DNA of 11,636 nt, from positions 1 through 11,636 of the forward strand of contig JAHENN010000226.1 in assembly GCA_018609665.1 (NCBI GenBank). Direction: 5' to 3'. Shown in pieces: positions 7,002 through 11,636 of this stretch. Both the position numbers and the translations under genes were made by a program. Source of the stretch: Haloarculaceae archaeon (lineage in GTDB: Archaea; Halobacteriota; Halobacteria; Halobacteriales; Haloarculaceae). Under the pieces are notes generated by a model. That model searched no databases. It was not told where the DNA came from and worked only from the letters and a program-made list of their open reading frames with translations. Numbering within the stretch: the first letter of the stretch is position 1; every line of letters begins with the position of its first letter.

Positions 7002-8573
7002 TCAGCACAGCAGCAGGTACAGCCAGTACGGCACCCGGACGACCGCGTCGGTCTGCCGCCGGACGCCCTCGTCGTCGGACACCGTGTCGCCGACAACGAG
7101 GAGGCCGAACGGCGCCTCGTACTCGGCGACGAACCGCTCCAGGGCCGCCCGCGCGTCGTCGGCCGGCGGCCGGTACGCCAGCGCGACGGGGACGGGCGTG
7201 TCGCCGACCTCGAAGACGAAGTCGACGGTCCCCTCGCGGGCCTCCCAGTAGCCGACCTCGACGTCCGTCTCCGTCCCCTGGCTCGCGTTCACGCCGTAGG
7301 CGAGACGCATCGTGTGGTCGAAGGCGACGGTTCCCGCGAGTTCGGCCTCGCGCCGGCGGTCCTCGAGGACGTCCGCCGGGTCGCCGCCGGCCAGCGCCGT
7401 CGCCAGCCCCGGGTCCCGGAGGTAGAGCCGGACCGACCGCGGCCGGGCGTTGTCGTACTCGGTGGCCGGCGTGAGGAGGTACAGCGCCGAGAGGGCGTCG
7501 ACGTAGCTGTCGCGGACGGTGCGGCGGTCCACGTCGAACAGCTCGACGAGCCGCTGGTACCGGACCGGGTCGGCGCCCCGGTTCCGCGCGGCCAGCGCAC
7601 AGAGCCGCTCGAGGTCGGCGACGGTCTTGACCGACTCGAAGGCCGGCACCTCCCGGTAGAGGGCGGCCTGGACGTCCTCGCGGAGCCGGTCGTAGGCCGC
7701 GGCGTCGAGGTCGCCGGCGTCCTCGACGGCGCCGTCCTCGGCGTAGCTGATGATGCCGCCCATCGCGAGGTAGTGGACGACCTGCGACTGGATGCGCCGG
7801 GCGACGTCGGCGACGCGGGCCCGCTGGCCCCGGAGCGTCTCCACCAGCGCCGTCGGGTCCCCGGCCTCGAGGGCGGCCGGCAGGCTCCCGTCGCCGCGGC
7901 GGATCGGGGTCGGCGACACCCGCCGGTCGTCGTCCTCCAGAGAGGGGTACAGCGTGAACAGGTAGTCGCGGAACTTCTCCGGGAGGATGGGCTGGGTGTC
8001 GTAGCGCTCTCCGGGGAGGCCGACGCGGTCGAGTTCCCGCCCGACCTGGACGCCGGCGCTGGCCGTGACGACGACGTGGCGGCCGTCGGTCGCCTCGAGG
8101 GCCCGCGAGACGGGCGTCCCCCAGCCGTCGACGGAGCGCTTCTGCTGGTGTTCGACCCGGTGGACGTCGTCGAGCAGCAGGAAGTGCGGGTCGGGGTCGT
8201 CGAGCCGCCCGAGGACGCGGCTCTCGTAGTAGCGGACCGCCTGCTCCAGCTGCTCGTCGGAGCCCAGCTGGTACAGCGGGTCCGCCTCGAAGGGGACGTA
8301 GCAGAACCGCTCCGGGTCGTCGCCGTCGGTCAGCCGCCCGTAGACGAACTGCTCGAGGAGGGTCGTCTTCCCGACGCCCTGCCGCCCGACGAGCCCGAAC
8401 ACCGGCTGGTCCTCGAACTGGCTGCCCGGGTCGTCCGGCCGGGCGAGGTGGTAGTAGTCGCTCCGGTGCCGCGCCGGGAGGTCCGGCCCCAGCGCCGTCG
8501 CGCCGTCCGTCCACCACGGGTTGTGCTCGCGGAGGGCGTCCGCCAGCGCGTCCCGTCCGTCGTCGAAGCTCAT
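7002..8573 (-). CDS. AAA-type ATPase with DUF4143-like C-terminal domain
   Basis: A 523-residue P-loop ATPase. Walker A is at 63-71 (GRQGVGKTT), Walker B at 132-137 (LLLDDV), a sensor-1-like strand at 167-172 (VVVTAS), then ILPEKFRDYLF (196-206), which matches the L-x-x-F-x-E/D-Y motif of AAA_14/DUF4143 proteins. The C-terminal part (about 340-523) has a winged-helix-like stretch and a nuclease-fold tail (VGYWEAREGTVDFVFEV, 440-456). The E-x-K expected in the next strand is replaced (VALAYR), so nuclease activity is doubtful. The ATG at 8573 is preferred; a TTG extension to 8702 adds a basic, unlike-haloarchaeal N-terminus. A weak GAGGG lies 10 bases upstream. It is divergent from the VWA gene and followed by the protease remnant. 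Role unknown. Confidence 0.82.
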   Translation of the reverse strand: MSFDDGRDALADALREHNPWWTDGATALGPDLPARHRSDYYHLARPDDPGSQFEDQPVFGLVGRQGVGKTTLLEQFVYGRLTDGDDPERFCYVPFEADPLYQLGSDEQLEQAVRYYESRVLGRLDDPDPHFLLLDDVHRVEHQQKRSVDGWGTPVSRALEATDGRHVVVTASAGVQVGRELDRVGLPGERYDTQPILPEKFRDYLFTLYPSLEDDDRRVSPTPIRRGDGSLPAALEAGDPTALVETLRGQRARVADVARRIQSQVVHYLAMGGIISYAEDGAVEDAGDLDAAAYDRLREDVQAALYREVPAFESVKTVADLERLCALAARNRGADPVRYQRLVELFDVDRRTVRDSYVDALSALYLLTPATEYDNARPRSVRLYLRDPGLATALAGGDPADVLEDRRREAELAGTVAFDHTMRLAYGVNASQGTETDVEVGYWEAREGTVDFVFEVGDTPVPVALAYRPPADDARAALERFVAEYEAPFGLLVVGDTVSDDEGVRRQTDAVVRVPYWLYLLLC

Positions 8574-8905
8574 CGCCGCGCGACCCTCGTTGCCCGCGTC
8601 GGCCGTCGCGGCCGCCGACCGCCCCCCCGACGGACGGTCCAGCCGCTGGTCGCCGCCCGGGCGCGAACTACGCACATCACGTTGTCGCTTCCTGAGCGCC
8701 AATCGACATAATAGTTCCCCTCGGCGAAGGGTTTATGCCGGCAAGGTGCATATCACTGGGTGCGGGAGAGAAAGAAAGGCACTACGGTGTGTCTTGTGTC
8801 GTCGGAGAGAGCAACCGCGTGCAACTACCAGCGTGGCGTCCGGGAGAGCGACGCCAGCCAGTAACATCCATGACAGCCAACTTGACGGACGGCGGACGGG
8901 GGCGC
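8574..8905. promoter_or_regulatory. divergent intergenic region between ATPase and VWA genes
   Basis: About 330 bases without a credible gene. Its AT-rich core (8706-8735) holds a TATA-like CTATTAT on the minus strand (8706-8712) pointing to the ATPase and TTTATG on the plus strand (8729-8734) pointing to the VWA gene. Both imply leaders of over 100 bases with the starts chosen here. A 7-base hairpin lies at 8834-8856. The plus-strand frame from the ATG at 8735 is open, but its first 45 codons are not acidic and look non-coding. Confidence 0.45.
8834..8856 (+). promoter_or_regulatory. hairpin with SD-like loop in the VWA leader
   Basis: TGGCGTC (8834-8840) pairs perfectly with GACGCCA (8850-8856) around a 9-base loop CGGGAGAGC that contains GGGAG. 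It lies 14 bases before an in-frame ATG at 8870 and 50 before the preferred ATG at 8906. It could act as an RNA control element or a DNA operator half-site pair. In sequence this GC-rich, a chance origin is possible. Confidence 0.3.
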
Positions 8906-10909
8906 ATGACGGCCGAACTCGTGTCTCGGGGCGTACTCGACTGCGACGGTCGGTCCGTGCGGCGACTGCTCGTGACGGACGGCGACGAGCGGCAGACGGT
9001 GCTCGTCGACCCGGCGGTCGACCTGCCGTCGGAGCTGCGTCCCGGCGACAGGTACCGGTTCACCGGCGTGGCGTGGTGTCCGACGGCGGCCGAGCCGACC
9101 GACGAGACGTGTCGGTCCTGCGGCGCGACGCTCCGGGAGGGGAGGATACTCGACCGGTACCCGGTGCTGCAGGCGGCCGCCGACCGGCTCTCGGTCGACC
9201 GGGTCGCCGTCGTGACCGAGGCCGGCACCGTCGTCGCCGAGGGGGGACGGGGTGTGGACGACTGGATGGAGATGGCCCACGACGGCTCCGTCGCGCCGGA
9301 GTTCGCCTGTCCGAACTGTGGGGATACTGCCCGGCCGCGTGCCGAACTCCAGGAGTCGGCGTCCGCGGACTACCCCGCGGCGGAGCTCAACACCAGCGAG
9401 GTCGAACTCGACGACACCGTGGGGATGGCGACCGGCGGGGCCGCCGACGCCTCGAACTTCCGGGAGAACGTCCGGAACGGCTACACCCCACAGCCGGAGG
9501 CGCTGGCCACGGAGGGGCTGTTCTACGACTACCACTTCGAGACGCGGGGGACGGCCCCCGAGACGGACGCGCTGTTCGCGCCGCGGTACGCCGCGGCGTG
9601 CAGCGAGCACCCGCTGACCGGCGAGGCCGAGCGGTTCCTCGCGGTCGGCCTCGACTCGAACCTCTCGGTCGAGGCCTTCGAGCGGCCGCCGCTGGACCTC
9701 GTCGCCGTCCTCGACGTCTCGGGGTCGATGGACGGCCCCTTCGACCGGTACTACTACGACGAGCACGGCCGGCGCCGCGAGGCCGACGTCGGCGACGAGA
9801 CGAAGATGGAGGCCGCCGTCGAGTCGCTCTGTGCGCTGACCGAGCAGCTCGACGACGACGACCAGCTGGGGGTCGTGCTGTACAACGACCGCTCGCACGT
9901 GGCGAAGCCGCTCCGCGACGTCGGCGCGACCGACATGGAGGCCATCCGCGGGCACATCCGCGACGTCACCGCGGGTGGGGGGACGAACCTCGCGGACGGC
10001 TTCGAGGCCGCCTGGGAGCTGCTGGCCGACGCCGACGCCGCGGCCGACCGCGAGCGCCGGGTGGTCTTCATGACCGACATGATGCCCAACGCCGGCGCGA
10101 CCGGCGAGGACGACCTCACGTCGCTGTTCGCCGACGCCGCCGCCGACGGCGTCCACGCCACCTTCGTCGGGATGGGGCTCGACGAGAACGCCGACCTCGC
10201 CGACGCGCTGTCGGGGATCCGCGGCGCCAACCACTACTTCGTCACCTCCGGCGCGGAGTTCCGGCGCCGGCTTGGCGAGGAGTTCGATTACATGGTGACG
10301 CCGCTGGTGTACGACCTCGCGCTCGACGTCGAGGCCGACGACCACGAGATCGCCGCCGTCCACGGGTCGCCGACGGCGTCGGCCGCGGACGGCCGGCTCG
10401 TGCACGTCGGCACGCTGTTCCCGTCGGCGAAGGAGGACGGGCGGACCCGGGGCGGCGTCGTGCTCGTGGAACTGGCGGACGCCGCCGACGACCTCGAGCT
10501 GGTCGCCTCCTGGACCGACCGGGACGGGGAGACACACACACAGCGCGTGACCGTCGACCTGCCCGCCGAGCCGGAGACGTTCGGCCACGACGGCGTCCGG
10601 AAGGCCGTCGCGCTGGCCCGCTACGCCGACGCCCTCCGGGACTGGGCGCGGACGGTCCGGCGGGGGGAGGCGGACTCAACCGCCGTCGACGACTGGCTGC
10701 TGCCCGACGACCGCGGCGAGCACGAACGGGAGTCGGTCCCGCTGGCCGTGCCAGACGGGTGGGCCGAGCGGTTCGAGACGCTCCGGTCGTCCCTCGCCGA
10801 GACGCGGGCCGCCGTCGGCGACGACGACCTCGGGCAGGAACTGGACCTGCTGGACGAGCTCCTCGCCGCGGCCGACGGCGCCGAGCGGCGAGGGGAGGTG
10901 ACCGACTGA
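8906..10909 (+). CDS. OB-like / zinc-cysteine / von Willebrand A domain protein
   Basis: A 667-residue soluble acidic protein with no signal or membrane helix. Residues 1-57 look like an OB-type beta barrel (SRGVLDCDGRSVRRLLV, LRPGDRYRFTGV). Cysteines C58, C69/C72 (CRSC) and C135/C138 (CPNC) suggest a split zinc ribbon. A motif at about 190-215 (NFRENVRNGYTPQPEALATE, then GLFYDYHFET) precedes VWA domains in other prokaryotic proteins. The VWA domain has a complete MIDAS: D270-x-S272-x-S274 (DVSGSM), T360 (GGGTNL), D391 (FMTD). The C-terminal third is beta-rich, then helical. The ATG at 8906 is preferred because the OB-like strand starts there; 8870 adds 12 residues. The stop overlaps the next ATG (TGATG), implying coupled translation. 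Function is unknown; VWA proteins commonly pair with ATPases, and one is divergent here. Confidence 0.85.
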   Translation: MTAELVSRGVLDCDGRSVRRLLVTDGDERQTVLVDPAVDLPSELRPGDRYRFTGVAWCPTAAEPTDETCRSCGATLREGRILDRYPVLQAAADRLSVDRVAVVTEAGTVVAEGGRGVDDWMEMAHDGSVAPEFACPNCGDTARPRAELQESASADYPAAELNTSEVELDDTVGMATGGAADASNFRENVRNGYTPQPEALATEGLFYDYHFETRGTAPETDALFAPRYAAACSEHPLTGEAERFLAVGLDSNLSVEAFERPPLDLVAVLDVSGSMDGPFDRYYYDEHGRRREADVGDETKMEAAVESLCALTEQLDDDDQLGVVLYNDRSHVAKPLRDVGATDMEAIRGHIRDVTAGGGTNLADGFEAAWELLADADAAADRERRVVFMTDMMPNAGATGEDDLTSLFADAAADGVHATFVGMGLDENADLADALSGIRGANHYFVTSGAEFRRRLGEEFDYMVTPLVYDLALDVEADDHEIAAVHGSPTASAADGRLVHVGTLFPSAKEDGRTRGGVVLVELADAADDLELVASWTDRDGETHTQRVTVDLPAEPETFGHDGVRKAVALARYADALRDWARTVRRGEADSTAVDDWLLPDDRGEHERESVPLAVPDGWAERFETLRSSLAETRAAVGDDDLGQELDLLDELLAAADGAERRGEVTD

Positions 10910-11094
10910 TGCTCGTGTTTGCCTTCGACCGCGACTGGACGGTCGACGTGAGCCCGCATCCGTCGCGGGCGGCGGTGCCGCTGGAGTGGGTCCGGGGGCT
11001 GGCCCACGACACCGACCACGCCGTCCACGCGGCCGTCCGGGCGCTCGCAGACGAGGTAGCCATTCCGGGGGTCGTCGACACCGAGGGGATGCAC

Positions 11095-11124
11095 CCGGAC
11101 GACCCGGACGACCCGGACGACCCG
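11095..11124 (+). repeat. 9-base tandem repeat in the HAD-like gene
   Basis: CCGGACGAC occurs three times in tandem (11095-11103, 11104-11112, 11113-11121) followed by CCG, encoding a Pro-Asp-Asp run. It coincides with the point where recognisable coding sequence ends, so slippage or recombination at this repeat may have damaged the gene. Confidence 0.75.
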
Positions 11125-11200
11125 AGAGTGTCGGCGGGGTGTCCACGCGGAGGACCGACAGCGAGCACCCGCACAGTTCCGGCCCTTCGGCAGGGCAGAC

Positions 11201-11220
11201 CCGGCTCCGGAGCGAGCCGG
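11201..11220. other. 7-base stem-loop downstream of the HAD-like coding part
   Basis: CCGGCTC (11201-11207) pairs perfectly with GAGCCGG (11214-11220) around CGGAGC. No T-run follows, so it is not a classical terminator. It sits in non-coding-looking sequence about 80 bases after the tandem repeat and could be an end structure of the VWA operon or a remnant of mobile DNA. Confidence 0.3.
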
Positions 11221-11392
11221 AACGGCGCCGTCACGAGAGAATTCGGGTCTACCGACGAACCACTCGTCGTCGGGGATTTCTATGGAGACGTCCCAGGGCA
11301 CCCCCCTCTACGTGTTGGTCCGACCTGGCGGTCGTTGCCAGGGGCCGACGTGTAAATCAATCGTATTTTCCTCTCGATATCGCCGTGAGCCG

Positions 11393-11445
11393 GATATTTA
11401 TTACCTGGACGCATCATCGAGAAGATTATCAACCAGATAAATATC
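11393..11445. repeat. 9-base inverted repeat with 35-base spacer
   Basis: GATATTTAT (11393-11401) and ATAAATATC (11437-11445) are perfect inverted copies. They lie within the AT-rich boundary region, about 60-110 bases before the ATG at 11503. They could be paired operator sites, an iteron-like element or part of an element end. No longer terminal repeat or target duplication can be seen inside the window. Confidence 0.5.
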
Positions 11446-11467
11446 AAATCGTTGATTACTATCGGGG

Positions 11468-11474
11468 TATTTTT
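11468..11474 (+). promoter_or_regulatory. TATA box for the gene at 11503
   Basis: TATTTTT is centred about 32 bases before the ATG at 11503, so a start point near 11496 would give a leader of about 7 bases. It is the strongest TATA-like element in the window. Confidence 0.5.
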
Positions 11475-11502
11475 GGAAATTCGCGTCTTCCAGGACTTAC
11501 TG

Positions 11503-11636
11503 ATGAGTAAAGAAACCCCTCCGCGGGAGGTCGCAATTGACAGAGTCGTATTAGCTGAACTCGCGGATACAGCGCACGAGCGAATCGCTCAAATGCGTCA
11601 TGCTGGCGCTGACCCTCCCGAAAATCTCGTTGATGC
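11503..11636 (+). CDS. unrecognised protein, N-terminal part (runs off the window)
   Basis: The ATG at 11503 opens a frame to the end of the window: MSKETPPREVAIDRVVLAEL, then ADTAHERIAQMRHAGADPPE and a few more residues. It reads as a charged, probably helical N-terminus with no signal or membrane segment. The TATA box about 32 bases upstream supports the start. Codon use (AAA, GAA, TTA, CAA, AAT) is less GC-biased than in the genes to the left, in line with an acquired origin. Too little is visible to name a family; a plasmid, virus or transposon-associated gene is a guess from context only. Confidence 0.5.
   Translation, partial: MSKETPPREVAIDRVVLAELADTAHERIAQMRHAGADPPENLVD

Larger units (their letters stand above)
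10909..11355 (+). pseudogene. HAD-like protein, 3' part replaced (likely truncated)
   Basis: The ATG overlaps the VWA stop. The first about 70 codons (MLVFAFDRDWTVDVSPHPSR, AVPLEWVRGLAHDTDHAV, ADEVAIPGVVDTEGMHPDD) match my memory of a small haloarchaeal HAD-like family. D7-x-D9 forms a DxD motif I. The frame then enters a 9-base tandem repeat (PDD)n at 11095-11124 and continues to 11355 with mixed, non-GC3 codons (AGA, GGA, CTA, TCT). This tail does not look like native coding sequence and lacks later HAD motifs. The protein is probably truncated and fused to non-coding sequence. A short functional form cannot be excluded. Confidence 0.6.
11343..11502. other. AT-rich intergenic stretch at a composition boundary
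   Basis: From about 11343 the sequence shifts abruptly from very GC-rich to clearly AT-rich (about 40% GC by eye up to 11500). A plus-strand frame is open across it, but its residues do not resemble a haloarchaeal protein. It contains the palindrome CGATATCG (11375-11382), the inverted repeat at 11393-11445 and a TATA box for the gene at 11503. It is probably the left edge or regulatory region of an acquired element. Confidence 0.6.

Noticed and set aside
6517..8517. A 666-codon minus-strand frame across the ATPase and protease
   Set aside because: It is a shadow frame. Its last part happens to pass through the protease signal region, but the residues there are not the native reading.
8521..10908. 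A plus-strand open frame of almost 800 codons that runs into the HAD-like gene
   Set aside because: Its residues are Arg/Gly/Pro-rich and overlap the VWA gene in another frame. Only the part from 10909 is credible.
10621..11301. Minus-strand frame beginning MPWDVSIEIPDDEWFVGRPE at a GTG
   Set aside because: The first 20 residues look plausible for a haloarchaeal protein, but the rest is Arg/Ser shadow of the VWA and HAD genes. It may be a remnant, with too little support to call.
10986..11510. Plus-strand 174-codon frame through the AT-rich boundary, tested as a possible antitoxin-like gene
   Set aside because: Its first half is shadow sequence of the HAD-like gene, and the second half shows no family signature or own start.
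1..11636. tRNA, rRNA, CRISPR arrays, complete insertion sequences, replication origin repeats
   Set aside because: No cloverleaf, regularly spaced repeats, transposase motifs or repeated origin boxes were found by eye on either strand.

Overview
The window looks like chromosome from a haloarchaeon (class Halobacteria). Coding regions are very GC-rich, the predicted proteins are strongly acidic (Asp/Glu-rich, Lys-poor), several genes have TATA-like boxes about 25 bases before the start codon (leaderless transcripts), and it carries a halobacterial transducer and a Tat-type signal sequence. Family names are recalled from motifs; no database search was possible.

Left part (1-4953), signalling and small proteins, all intact. 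A 7TM/PAS histidine kinase, missing only its extreme N-terminus, has an eroded ATP-binding domain. It converges on a small membrane-anchored zinc-ribbon protein. A divergent promoter region with a 14-base palindrome separates that gene from a helical haloarchaeal protein (DUF7260-like). A 61-residue four-cysteine protein follows, converging on a 629-residue six-TM methyl-accepting transducer of HtrVIII (aerotaxis) type.

Middle part (about 4998-6903), a gene graveyard on the minus strand. It holds a C-terminal fragment of a membrane protein (perhaps ZIP type), an N-terminal fragment of a radical SAM protein joined to it, a stretch with no readable gene, and a Tat-exported trypsin-like (S1) serine protease. 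The protease keeps its His/Asp/Ser motifs but is broken by three clear and one likely frameshift, all of the same sign. Large genes on both sides are intact, which argues for real decay rather than general sequencing error.

Right part (7002-11125). An AAA-type ATPase with a DUF4143-like tail is transcribed leftward. Divergent from it is an apparently new domain combination: OB-like segment, split cysteine pairs and a von Willebrand A domain with a complete MIDAS. The VWA gene overlaps by one base a HAD-like gene that loses recognisable sequence after about 70 codons, at a 9-base tandem repeat.

Right end (11343-11636). Base composition drops sharply to AT-rich sequence with a 9-base inverted repeat, a good TATA box and the start of an unrecognised gene. 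This is probably the edge of an acquired element.

Best candidates for something new: the ATPase / OB-Zn-VWA / HAD cluster next to decayed genes and a composition boundary, and the kinase with a degenerate catalytic domain.
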